Part shown: positions 7,431 to 15,679 of the stretch, one piece after another
Numbering within the stretch: position 1 is the stretch's first letter
Layout of the letters: the number at the start of each line of letters is the position of its first letter
DNA from: Pseudomonas kilonensis
GTDB taxonomy: Bacteria; Pseudomonadota; Gammaproteobacteria; Pseudomonadales; Pseudomonadaceae
Length of the DNA: 44,846 bases
Direction of reading: 5' to 3'
Assembly (NCBI RefSeq): GCF_001269885.1
Contig: NZ_LHVH01000003.1
Coordinates: 1 to 44,846 of the forward strand
Position numbers and translations under genes: made by a program
Notes under the pieces: model-generated
The model's input: only the letters and a program-made list of their open reading frames with translations
Databases searched by the model: none
What the model was told of the DNA's origin: nothing

Positions 7431-9716
7431 ATGAATGATCTGGCCAATTCCACAATGACTACGACTTCCCCTCCCAAGCGCATTGACTTCAATACGCCTG
7501 AGCTGCAACGCAAGCGCCGCATTCGCGCGCTCAAGGATCGCCTGACCCGCTGGTACGTGCTGGTCGGCGGCCTCGCCGTCCTCGCCGCCATTACGTTGAT
7601 CTTCTTCTTCCTGGCCTACGTCGTGCTGCCCCTGTTCCAGGGCGCGGACCTGGAGGCCAAGGACTCGATCACCCCGGCCTGGATGCAAGACGCCGGCAAA
7701 CCGCTGATGATTGCCATCGAAGAACAGAACCAAGTGGCCATGCGGGTTTCCGACAAGGGCCAGGCGCTGTTCTACGACCTCGACAGCGGTGCCGAACTGC
7801 GCCGCGTCGACCTGCCGATTCCGGCTGGCGCCAGCGTGACGGCCATTGGGGAAGACCAGCCCGGCAGCCCACTGGTGGCGATCGGCCTGTCCAACGGCCA
7901 GGCTTTGGTATTCCGTCACACCTATAAGGTCAGCTACCCGGACGGCAAGAAAACCATCTCGCCCGCCGTCGAATACCCTTACGGCGAGACGCCGATCGCG
8001 TTGAACGAACAGGGCTTGGCCCTGGAACATGTCAGCCTCAACGCCACCGATTCGACCCTGCTGCTGGCCGGTTCCAGCGGTGCCCAGCTGCAAGTGCTGT
8101 CGCTCACCAGCGAAGAAAACATGATGACCGGTGAGGTCACCAGCGAGCAGACGCGTATCGACCTGCCGCAGATGACTGAGCCGGTGAAGAACATCTTCGT
8201 CGACCCGCGCCAGCAATGGCTGTATGTGGTCAACGGACGTGCCCAGGCCGATGTGTTCAGCCTGCGGGACAAGAGCCTCAATGGCCGCTACAAACTGCTC
8301 GAGAACGCCGACGCCCAAGTCACCGCCGCCACCCAGCTGGTGGGCGGGATCTCGCTGATCATCGGCGACTCCAAGGGCGGCCTGGCCCAGTGGTTCATGG
8401 CCCGCGATCCGGACGGCGAGTTGCGCTTCAAACAGATTCGTACCTTCCAGATGGGCAGCACGCCCATCGTCGAGATCAGCGCCGAAGAACGTCGCAAAGG
8501 CTTTGTTGCGCTCGACGCCGCCGGCAAGCTTGGCGTGTTCCACAGCACCGCCCACCGTACTCTGCTGGTGGACCAGGTGGTCGACGGCCAGGGCCTGTTC
8601 GGCATGTCGCCACGGGCCAACCGCCTGATCGTTGAACAGGGCGGCAAGCTGCAACCCTTGACGCTGGACAATCCGCACCCGGAAGTGTCGTGGAGCGCGT
8701 TGTGGAGTAAGGTCTGGTACGAAAACTACGACGAACCCAAGTACGTCTGGCAATCGACCGCCGCCAACACCGACTTCGAACCCAAGATGAGCCTTTCGCC
8801 GCTGACCTTTGGCACCCTGAAAGCGGCGTTCTACGCGATGTTGCTGGCTGCGCCGCTGGCCATTGCCGCCGCGATCTACACCGCCTACTTCATGGCCCCG
8901 GGCATGCGCCGCAAGGTCAAACCGGTGATCGAGCTGATGGAAGCGATGCCGACGGTGATCCTCGGGTTCTTCGCCGGCCTGTTCCTGGCGCCGTACGTCG
9001 AAGGGCACCTGCCGGGTATTTTCAGCCTGCTGATGTTGCTGCCAATTGGCATCCTGGTCGCCGGTTTCGTCTTCAGCCGGCTGCCGGAATCCATTCGCCT
9101 GAGAGTGCCGGACGGCTGGGAAAGCGCCCTGCTGATCCCGGTGATCCTGTTCGTGGGCTGGCTCTCGCTGTACATGAGCCCGTACATGGAAGCCTGGTTC
9201 TTCGGCGGCGACATGCGCATGTGGATCTCCCATGACCTGGGCATCACCTACGACCAGCGCAACGCCCTGGTGGTCGGCCTGGCGATGGGCTTCGCGGTGA
9301 TCCCGAACATCTACTCCATCGCCGAAGACGCCGTGTTCAGCGTGCCGCGCGGCTTGACCCTGGGCTCCCTGGCCCTCGGTGCCACGCCGTGGCAGACCAT
9401 GACCCGCGTGGTGATCCTCACCGCCAGCCCCGGCATCTTCTCGGCGCTGATGATCGGCATGGGCCGTGCGGTGGGCGAGACCATGATCGTGCTGATGGCC
9501 ACCGGTAACACGCCGGTCATGGAAATGAACCTGTTCGAAGGCCTGCGCACCCTGGCGGCCAACGTGGCGGTGGAGATGCCTGAGTCGGAAGTCGGCGGCA
9601 GCCATTACCGCGTGCTGTTCCTGTCGGCCCTGGTGCTGCTGTTGTTCACCTTCGTCATGAACACCCTCGCCGAGCTGATCCGTCAGCGTCTGCGCAAGAA
9701 ATATTCGTCGCTTTAA
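7431..9716 (+). CDS. pstC: Phosphate ABC transporter permease PstC (long form)
   Basis: A 761-aa inner-membrane permease, more than twice the length of E. coli PstC. One membrane helix (about 42-66) is followed by a periplasmic domain of roughly 370 residues, rich in short beta-strand repeats and propeller-like in appearance. The permease core occupies about 455-760. The coupling loop near residue 640, GLTLGSLALGATPW, matches the EAA motif that docks on PstB. The long N-domain is normal for Pseudomonas. Start: the ATG at 7431 (MNDLANSTM), where the Pho promoter would give a leaderless message. In-frame GTG at 7425 and ATG at 7455 are alternatives; neither has a good ribosome site. Confidence 0.93.
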   Translation: MNDLANSTMTTTSPPKRIDFNTPELQRKRRIRALKDRLTRWYVLVGGLAVLAAITLIFFFLAYVVLPLFQGADLEAKDSITPAWMQDAGKPLMIAIEEQNQVAMRVSDKGQALFYDLDSGAELRRVDLPIPAGASVTAIGEDQPGSPLVAIGLSNGQALVFRHTYKVSYPDGKKTISPAVEYPYGETPIALNEQGLALEHVSLNATDSTLLLAGSSGAQLQVLSLTSEENMMTGEVTSEQTRIDLPQMTEPVKNIFVDPRQQWLYVVNGRAQADVFSLRDKSLNGRYKLLENADAQVTAATQLVGGISLIIGDSKGGLAQWFMARDPDGELRFKQIRTFQMGSTPIVEISAEERRKGFVALDAAGKLGVFHSTAHRTLLVDQVVDGQGLFGMSPRANRLIVEQGGKLQPLTLDNPHPEVSWSALWSKVWYENYDEPKYVWQSTAANTDFEPKMSLSPLTFGTLKAAFYAMLLAAPLAIAAAIYTAYFMAPGMRRKVKPVIELMEAMPTVILGFFAGLFLAPYVEGHLPGIFSLLMLLPIGILVAGFVFSRLPESIRLRVPDGWESALLIPVILFVGWLSLYMSPYMEAWFFGGDMRMWISHDLGITYDQRNALVVGLAMGFAVIPNIYSIAEDAVFSVPRGLTLGSLALGATPWQTMTRVVILTASPGIFSALMIGMGRAVGETMIVLMATGNTPVMEMNLFEGLRTLAANVAVEMPESEVGGSHYRVLFLSALVLLLFTFVMNTLAELIRQRLRKKYSSL

Positions 9717-9731
9717 GAAAGGTAGAAGTCT

Positions 9732-11402
9732 GTGAAACAGAACTCCCTGAAAGGATGGTTCAAGAGCGGCGCCCCCGGCGTCTGGATCAGCGGCGGCGCG
9801 GTGTCCATCGCGGTCATCATGACCATTGGCCTGCTGGCGGTGATCGCCGTGCGCGGCCTGGGCCACTTCTGGCCGGCGGACCTGGTCCACGCTAGCTACA
9901 ACGTGCCGGGAATGCCTGCGCACCTGGTGGTCGGCGAAGTCGTGCAGAAGGAAGAAGTGCCTCGTGAGCGCCTGAAAAGCGCTGGCCTGCCGGTGCCCGA
10001 CGAAGGCCCCGAGTTCATGACCCGCGAACTGATCAAGGTTGGCAACCGGGACCTGAACGGCACCGACTTCACCTGGATCGTTGGCGACTGGCTGACCAAC
10101 CAGACCACGCCGCCGGAGCTGATGGCCATCGAGCGTCGTGAGTGGGGCAACTTCTACGGCTACCTGGTCAACGTCAAGGAAGACGGCAAGGTCATCGCCG
10201 AAGGCGAGGCCGCCTGGCCGCAACTGCAGGCTCGCGTAGAGCGCGTCAACCAGTTGGCCTCCGAGCTCAAGACCCTGGAAAAAGTCGACATCGGTGCAAT
10301 CAACGCCGGCCTGGAACGCATCCGTCTGCACGGTCGCAAACTGGAACTGGACGGCAAGCTCGACGCTTCTGCCCAGGCGGACCTGGAAAGCGAGCGTGCC
10401 GAACTCAATGCCCGCTACAAGGATATCGAAGCGCGCCTGGCCGACCTGCATGCGCAGTTCAATCGCGACAGCCTGACCGCCCGCGATGCCAACGGCAAGG
10501 AAGTGGAAATCGAAATCGGCAAAGTGGTGCACGCCTACCAGCCAAACGGCATGGGGACGTTCACCAAGATGGGTTTCTACGTCAGCAAGGTCTGGGAATT
10601 CCTCAGCGACGACCCGCGTGAAGCCAACACTGAAGGTGGCATCTTCCCGGCGATTTTCGGCACTGTGATGATGACCCTGATCATGGCGATGATCGTGACG
10701 CCGTTCGGCGTGCTGGCGGCGGTCTACCTGCGTGAATACGCCCGCCAAGGCCCGATGACCCGCCTGATCCGCATCGCGGTGAACAACCTGGCGGGTGTTC
10801 CGGCCATCGTCTACGGTGTGTTTGGCCTGGGCTTCTTCGTCTACGTGCTGGGTGGTTCGGTCGACCGCCTGTTCTTCCCCGAGGCCTTGCCGGCGCCGAC
10901 CTTCGGCACCCCGGGCCTGCTTTGGGCATCCCTGACCCTGGCGCTGCTGGCGGTGCCGGTGGTGATCGTGGCCACCGAGGAAGGCCTGGCGCGGATCCCG
11001 CGTACCGTGCGCGAAGGCTCCCTGGCCCTCGGCGCGACCAAGGCCGAGACCCTGTGGAAAATCGTCCTGCCCATGGCGAGTCCGGCGATGATGACCGGGA
11101 TGATCCTCGCCGTGGCCCGTGCTGCCGGTGAAGTGGCGCCGTTGATGCTGGTGGGCGTGGTGAAACTGGCGCCGTCGCTACCGCTGGACGGCAACTACCC
11201 GTACCTGCACCTGGACCAGAAGATCATGCACCTGGGCTTCCATATCTATGACGTGGGCTTCCAGAGCCCGAACGTCGAAGCGGCGCGACCGCTGGTGTAC
11301 GCCACGGCGCTGCTGCTGGTGCTGGTGATCGCCACGCTCAACCTGTCGGCGGTGTGGATCCGTAACCACCTGCGCGAGAAGTACAAGGCACTGGATAGTT
11401 GA
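9732..11402 (+). CDS. pstA: Phosphate ABC transporter permease PstA (long form)
   Basis: A 556-aa permease partner of PstC with a GTG start. One helix (about 18-42) precedes a periplasmic insertion to about residue 300, which contains a likely coiled coil (about 170-245, rich in Leu, Glu, Arg and Ala). The permease core is residues 303-550, with the EAA-type loop EGSLALGATKAETLW near 427-441. It starts 15 bases after the pstC stop and is probably coupled to it; a purine-rich AAGAAAGGTAGAAG precedes the start. The insertion is absent from E. coli PstA, and the matching extra domain in PstC suggests that the two form an outer assembly around PstS. Confidence 0.93.
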   Translation: MKQNSLKGWFKSGAPGVWISGGAVSIAVIMTIGLLAVIAVRGLGHFWPADLVHASYNVPGMPAHLVVGEVVQKEEVPRERLKSAGLPVPDEGPEFMTRELIKVGNRDLNGTDFTWIVGDWLTNQTTPPELMAIERREWGNFYGYLVNVKEDGKVIAEGEAAWPQLQARVERVNQLASELKTLEKVDIGAINAGLERIRLHGRKLELDGKLDASAQADLESERAELNARYKDIEARLADLHAQFNRDSLTARDANGKEVEIEIGKVVHAYQPNGMGTFTKMGFYVSKVWEFLSDDPREANTEGGIFPAIFGTVMMTLIMAMIVTPFGVLAAVYLREYARQGPMTRLIRIAVNNLAGVPAIVYGVFGLGFFVYVLGGSVDRLFFPEALPAPTFGTPGLLWASLTLALLAVPVVIVATEEGLARIPRTVREGSLALGATKAETLWKIVLPMASPAMMTGMILAVARAAGEVAPLMLVGVVKLAPSLPLDGNYPYLHLDQKIMHLGFHIYDVGFQSPNVEAARPLVYATALLLVLVIATLNLSAVWIRNHLREKYKALDS

Positions 11403-11418
11403 TTACACATTGATTTTC

Positions 11419-11504
11419 TGTGGGAGCGAGCCTGCTCGCGATGGCATCACCTCGGTTCAAAGCCAGACCGAGTCGCCTGAATCGCGAGCAGGCTCGCTCC
11501 CACA
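11419..11504. repeat. REP doublet inside the pst operon
   Basis: Half-sites TGTGGGAGCGAGCCTGCTCG and its complement (ending at 11504) flank about 40 bases. It lies in the 175-base gap between pstA and pstB, so it is intraoperonic and could change the ratio of permease to ATPase message. Confidence 0.9.
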
Positions 11505-11577
11505 CAGACACATACACAGATTGGCATGGCCGCTCAGTGGCCAACCGAACCGAATTTGTTAGCACAGGGAGCCTCCC

Positions 11578-12411
11578 ATGCAACACGAAGCACACACACA
11601 CGGCATCAACATGTCGGCCCTGGGCCGCGACAAGCAGAGCCTGGACCTGGCTCAGGAAACCGTCGCCATCGAAGTGCCCGGCCTGAACCTGTTCTACGGC
11701 GACAAGCAGGCGCTGTATGACGTCAGCCTGAATATCCCGAAACAGCGCGTCACCGCGTTCATCGGCCCGTCGGGCTGCGGCAAGTCGACCTTGCTGCGCA
11801 CCTTCAACCGCATGAACGACCTGGTGGACGGCTGCCGTGTCGAAGGGGAAATCAACCTCTACGGCAACAACATCTACCGCAAGGGCGAAGACGTGGCCGA
11901 GTTGCGTCGTCGCGTGGGCATGGTGTTCCAGAAGCCCAACCCGTTCCCGAAAACCATCTACGAGAACGTGGTCTACGGCTTGCGCATCCAGGGCATCAAC
12001 AAGAAGCGCATCCTCGACGAAGCCGTGGAATGGGCCCTCAAGGGCGCGGCGCTGTGGGATGAGGTCAAGGACCGTCTGCATGAATCGGCCCTCGGTCTGT
12101 CCGGCGGTCAGCAGCAACGTCTGGTGATCGCCCGCACCATCGCCGTGGAGCCGGAAGTGCTGCTGCTCGACGAACCTTGCTCGGCCCTGGACCCGATCTC
12201 GACGCTGAAAGTCGAAGAACTGATCTACGAGCTCAAGTCCAAGTTCACCATCGTCATCGTGACCCACAACATGCAACAGGCGGCGCGGGTTTCCGACTAC
12301 ACGGCGTTCATGTACATGGGCAAACTGGTGGAATTCGGCGATACCGATACCCTGTTCACCAATCCGGCCAAGAAACAGACCGAGGACTACATCACCGGTC
12401 GTTACGGCTAG
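11578..12411 (+). CDS. pstB: Phosphate ABC transporter ATP-binding protein PstB
   Basis: A 277-aa cytoplasmic ATPase that powers PstCA. Walker A is GPSGCGKST (63-71), the Q-loop is [10 protein letters not shown], the signature is LSGGQ (174-178), Walker B is VLLLDEP with D198/E199, and the switch His is in [10 protein letters not shown]. The ending TGRYG is typical of PstB. GGGAG lies just before the ATG. An in-frame ATG at residue 12 would also fit the family's shorter N-termini. It follows pstA after a REP element and precedes phoU by 97 bases. Confidence 0.97.
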   Translation: MQHEAHTHGINMSALGRDKQSLDLAQETVAIEVPGLNLFYGDKQALYDVSLNIPKQRVTAFIGPSGCGKSTLLRTFNRMNDLVDGCRVEGEINLYGNNIYRKGEDVAELRRRVGMVFQKPNPFPKTIYENVVYGLRIQGINKKRILDEAVEWALKGAALWDEVKDRLHESALGLSGGQQQRLVIARTIAVEPEVLLLDEPCSALDPISTLKVEELIYELKSKFTIVIVTHNMQQAARVSDYTAFMYMGKLVEFGDTDTLFTNPAKKQTEDYITGRYG

Positions 12412-12460
12412 TCGAGGCTGCTGCATAGCCGCACTGCGCTATCAGGATCAACATTTAACT

Positions 12461-12488
12461 GCTTGAAGCTTGCAGCTTGAAGCTTGCA
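12461..12488 (+). repeat. Two tandem copies of a 14-base palindromic unit before phoU
   Basis: GCTTGAAGCTTGCA is repeated exactly twice with no gap, and each unit contains the palindromic AAGCTT. The array ends 20 bases before the phoU ATG and could fold in the message or be a slippage-prone microrepeat. Confidence 0.75.
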
Positions 12489-12508
12489 ACTTTCGCGGAG
12501 CGAACAAG

Positions 12509-13270
12509 ATGATTTCGAAGGAAGGCCTTACTCACCACATTTCCGCACAGTTCAACGCTGAGCTTGAGGAAGTGCGCAGTCACTTGCTGGCCATGGGCGG
12601 GCTGGTGGAAAAGCAGGTCAACGACGCGGTGACCGCGCTGATCGAGGCCGACTCCGGCCTGGCCCAGCAGGTGCGTGAAATCGATGACCAGATCAACCAG
12701 ATGGAGCGCAACATCGACGAGGAGTGCCTGCGTATCCTGGCCCGTCGACAGCCGGCGGCTTCTGACCTGCGCCTGATCATCAGCATCTCCAAGTCGGTGA
12801 TCGATCTTGAGCGAATCGGCGACGAAGCCACCAAGATCGCCCGTCGTGCCATTCAGTTGTGCGAAGAAGGCGAGGCGCCGCGCGGTTACGTCGAGGTTCG
12901 CCACATTGGCGACCAGGTGCGCAACATGGTCCGCGATGCACTGGACGCCTTTGCCCGCTTCGACGCCGACCTGGCACTGTCGGTGGCCCAGTACGACAAG
13001 ATCATCGACCGCGAATACAAGACCGCCCTGCGCGAGCTGGCGACTTACATGATGGAAGATCCGCGCTCTATCTCGCGGGTGTTGAGCATCATCTGGGTGC
13101 TGCGTTCTCTCGAGCGTATCGGCGATCATGCGCGCAACATCTCGGAACTTGTCATCTACCTGGTGCGCGGCACCGATGTGCGGCATCTGGGGCTCAAGCG
13201 CATGAAGGAAGAAGTTGAGGGCACCCCGTCCGAAACTGCTAATGTTCCGGGCGAAACTGACGATAAGTAA
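12509..13270 (+). CDS. phoU: Phosphate signalling protein PhoU
   Basis: A 253-aa protein with two repeats of a three-helix bundle. Each repeat carries an acidic metal-binding motif, seen as DLERIGDEATKIAR near residue 93 and LRSLERIGDHARNISE near 202. PhoU links the Pst transporter to PhoR and keeps the Pho regulon off when phosphate is sufficient. The ATG at 12509 (MISKEGLTHH) has GCGGAG upstream; a longer in-frame start would read through the GCTTGAAGCTTGCA repeat. It is the last gene of the pstCAB-phoU unit and is followed by a strong terminator. Confidence 0.96.
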   Translation: MISKEGLTHHISAQFNAELEEVRSHLLAMGGLVEKQVNDAVTALIEADSGLAQQVREIDDQINQMERNIDEECLRILARRQPAASDLRLIISISKSVIDLERIGDEATKIARRAIQLCEEGEAPRGYVEVRHIGDQVRNMVRDALDAFARFDADLALSVAQYDKIIDREYKTALRELATYMMEDPRSISRVLSIIWVLRSLERIGDHARNISELVIYLVRGTDVRHLGLKRMKEEVEGTPSETANVPGETDDK

Positions 13271-13286
13271 GATTGCCAAGAAAAGC

Positions 13287-13314
13287 GCCCGGCCTTCTGG
13301 TCGGGCTTTTTTTT
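13287..13314 (+). terminator. Terminator of the pstCAB-phoU operon
   Basis: An 8-bp GC-rich stem (GCCCGGCC with GGTCGGGC, one wobble), a TTCT loop and eight T residues, 16 bases after the phoU stop. Confidence 0.92.
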
Positions 13315-13437
13315 GGGTTTTTTTTAATCGAAAGCAGCACCCCGCGAACGAAAAGTCCCGGCGTGACTGAAGGTTTTTGGCAATGTGCCATCAGTAAAAG
13401 CGGTATGCTTGCCGGGATTTTTTAGAGGTGTATCTGG

Positions 13438-14388
13438 ATGAGTAAGGTCAGTGTGTTGGTCGTGGACGATGCTTCGTTCATTCGTGACCTGGTGAAGAAG
13501 TGCCTGCGCAACTACTTCCCGGGCGTGCGCATCGAAGACGCGGTGAACGGCAAGAAAGCCCAGGCCCTGCTGGCTCGAGAGGCGTTCGACCTGGTGCTGT
13601 GCGATTGGGAAATGCCGGAAATGTCCGGCCTGGAACTGCTGACCTGGTGCCGCCAGCAGGACAACCTCAAGGGCATGCCGTTCGTGATGGTCACCAGCCG
13701 CGGCGACAAGGAAAACGTGGTCCAGGCGATCCAGGCCGGCGTCTCCGGTTATGTCAGCAAGCCGTTCACCAACGAGCAGCTACTGACCAAGGTCAAGCAG
13801 GCCCTGCATAAGGTCGGCAAGCTCGACACGCTGATGAACAGTGCCCCGACCAAGATGAACTCGGCGTTCGGCAATGACTCCCTAAGCGCCCTGACGGGCG
13901 GCAAGGCTGCGGTGGCGGCGGTCGCTTCGGCGCCTGTGGTGAATCCTTTTGCCAAGCCGGCTGCTGCCCCCGCTCCCGCCGCTGCTGCCCCGGCCCGTGG
14001 CCTGCTCAACAGCCCACCCGTCAAGGCACCGGTAGCCGCCGCTTCGACGACCAACCGTGGCCAAGGCCAGTTGCGCCTGTCCAGCGGCACCCAGCAATGC
14101 GTGATCAAGGCCCTGAGCCTCAAGGAAGCGCTGCTGGTGGTCAAGCGCAGCGAGACCCTGCCACAAGTGCTCGAAAGCGCAGTGCTGGACATGGAGCAGG
14201 GCGACAACGCCGAAACCGCGCGTCTCAACGGCTACCTGCACGCCATCGTCGCCCATGAGCAGACGCCCGACAGCGAGTGGCTGCAATTGACGTTCCGCTT
14301 CGTCGACAAAGACCCGCAGAAACTCGACTACATCTCCCGCCTGATCGCCCGCGGCACCGCGCAGAAGCACTTCGTACCTGGCGCCTGA
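13438..14388 (+). CDS. Response regulator with degenerate PilZ-like C-terminal domain
   Basis: A 316-aa protein. Residues 1-125 are a complete receiver domain: acidic D10/D11, phosphoacceptor D56 in LCDWEMPEMSG, T86 and K108 in YVSKPF. An Ala/Pro-rich linker spans about 135-205. The tail (about 205-316) ends like a PilZ domain (LNGYLHAIV, WLQLTFRFV, YISRLIARG), but I do not see the RxxxR and DxSxxG motifs that bind cyclic di-GMP. No kinase is adjacent. The gene lies beside pst-phoU, as it does next to phoU in P. aeruginosa by my recollection. AGAGGTG precedes the ATG. The receiver call is firm; the tail assignment is tentative. Confidence 0.85.
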   Translation: MSKVSVLVVDDASFIRDLVKKCLRNYFPGVRIEDAVNGKKAQALLAREAFDLVLCDWEMPEMSGLELLTWCRQQDNLKGMPFVMVTSRGDKENVVQAIQAGVSGYVSKPFTNEQLLTKVKQALHKVGKLDTLMNSAPTKMNSAFGNDSLSALTGGKAAVAAVASAPVVNPFAKPAAAPAPAAAAPARGLLNSPPVKAPVAAASTTNRGQGQLRLSSGTQQCVIKALSLKEALLVVKRSETLPQVLESAVLDMEQGDNAETARLNGYLHAIVAHEQTPDSEWLQLTFRFVDKDPQKLDYISRLIARGTAQKHFVPGA

Positions 14389-14400
14389 TTCGGCCATGCA

Positions 14401-14511
14401 GATCGTTCCCATGCTCCGCGTGGGAATGCCTCTACGGACGCTCTGCGTTCGGCGCTTGAGGGGACGCGGAGCGTCCCTGGCTGCATTCCCACGCAGAGCG
14501 TGGGAACGATC
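14401..14511. repeat. Second-family intergenic inverted repeat (GATCGTTCCCA type)
   Basis: The outer arms GATCGTTCCCA and TGGGAACGATC, and an inner pair around GGACGCTCTGCG and CGCGGAGCGTCC, make a cruciform-like element of 111 bases. Its sequence is unrelated to the GAGCAAGC REPs. It occurs once in this window, between two plus-strand genes. Confidence 0.85.
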
Positions 14512-14619
14512 ATCAACACCGATCGTTGATCCAATTTTGAAACATCCGTCGACTACGCTGGTCCATCCCAGCTGCTAGGCTGCTGTGCAGGCCTTCATTT
14601 TTCGACAGAACCCTTACCC

Positions 14620-15516
14620 ATGCTCGCTCCCCTGCTGTTTGCCTGTGGTCTTGTCCTGGCCTCCACCTCGGCCGTGGCCATGACGATCTACAAATCCACC
14701 GATGCCAATGGCGTGGTGTCCTATAGCGACCGCCCCAGCAAGGGCGCCCAGGTGTTCGTGTTCCGCGACCGCATGGTCGAGCGCCTGGAGCGACAGGTAT
14801 TCCTCGATATCAAGAAACAGAACGGCGCGGACGCGGTGTTCGTGCGCAACGATTTGTATGCGCCGGTGGAGATCGAGTTGAGTTTCGCCGGGCTGCGCAA
14901 CGTCAGCGGGACGCCGAGCCGGCCGATTCGTCGGGTACTGCCGGCGCGCAGCAACCTTCGCCTGGCGCTGCTCACGGCCACTCGGCCCGGGAGGCCGCTG
15001 GTGTATACCCCAAGGTTCGAATATTCCCTGGGCGACCCCGCAGGCGCGGCACAGGCCTATCAGTACCCGTTGCCGTGGCGTGGCGGGCCGTTCCGGCTGA
15101 GCCAGGGTGCCAACGGCCAGTACAGCCATTACGGCCCGAAGAACCGCTACGCCATGGACATTGCCATGCCTGTGGGCACGCCGATCATCGCGGCGCGGGG
15201 TGGCGTGGTCATCAAGACCGAAAACGAGCAGACCGGCCGCGGGGACGACCCTTCGGGCAACTTCGTGCGGGTGCTGCACGATGACGGGACCATGGGCGTC
15301 TACCTGCACTTGCAGAAAGGTTCGGTGAGCGTACGGGAAGGGCAGCGGGTCGGGGTGGGCGCGCCGTTGGCGTTGTCGGGCAATACCGGCAACAGCTCAG
15401 GCCCGCACCTGCATTTCGTGGTGCAGCGCAATACCGGCTTGGGGCTGGTGTCGATTCCCTACCAGTTCAATCAACCGGTGGGCGACCTGCCCAACTTTGC
15501 GGTGGGCAAGCAATAG
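14620..15516 (+). CDS. Secreted M23 metallopeptidase with N-terminal DUF4124
   Basis: A 298-aa protein with a signal peptide (cleavage near residue 20, AVA-MTIYK). A DUF4124-like stretch, IYKSTDANGVVSYSDRP, occupies about 23-39. The LytM/M23 peptidase domain spans about 150-290. The zinc and catalytic residues look complete: H170 and D180 (HYGPKNRYAMD), H230 in YLHLQ, and GPHLHF with H263/H265. It probably cleaves or remodels peptidoglycan cross-links in the periplasm, although some relatives are inactive activators. The ribosome site is weak. It stands between the receiver gene and the convergent CNNM gene. Confidence 0.9.
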   Translation: MLAPLLFACGLVLASTSAVAMTIYKSTDANGVVSYSDRPSKGAQVFVFRDRMVERLERQVFLDIKKQNGADAVFVRNDLYAPVEIELSFAGLRNVSGTPSRPIRRVLPARSNLRLALLTATRPGRPLVYTPRFEYSLGDPAGAAQAYQYPLPWRGGPFRLSQGANGQYSHYGPKNRYAMDIAMPVGTPIIAARGGVVIKTENEQTGRGDDPSGNFVRVLHDDGTMGVYLHLQKGSVSVREGQRVGVGAPLALSGNTGNSSGPHLHFVVQRNTGLGLVSIPYQFNQPVGDLPNFAVGKQ

Positions 15517-15559
15517 CTTCTGCAGATGCGAAGGAGCTTTTGTGGTGGAGGGATTTATC

Positions 15560-15645
15560 TGTGGGAGCAAGGCTTGCCCGCGATGAAAGCGACTCGGTCT
15601 TTCAGAATCGAGTCGCCTGTATCGCGAGCAAGCTTTGCTCCCACA
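15560..15645. repeat. REP doublet between convergent genes
   Basis: TGTGGGAGCAAGGCTTGCCC pairs with the half-site that ends GCTTTGCTCCCACA. A smaller inner repeat (GCGACTCGG with CGAGTCGC) adds a second stem. Confidence 0.88.
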
Positions 15646-15679
15646 GCTTTGCCACCGGCTCGCCGGAACGGGTTGACAC

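Noticed and set aside
7383..10748. A 1121-codon open frame on the minus strand
   Set aside because: It is the antisense of pstC and the first part of pstA, whose functions are certain. The composition (His, Gln, Asp, Val rich) is that of a shadow frame in high-G+C DNA.
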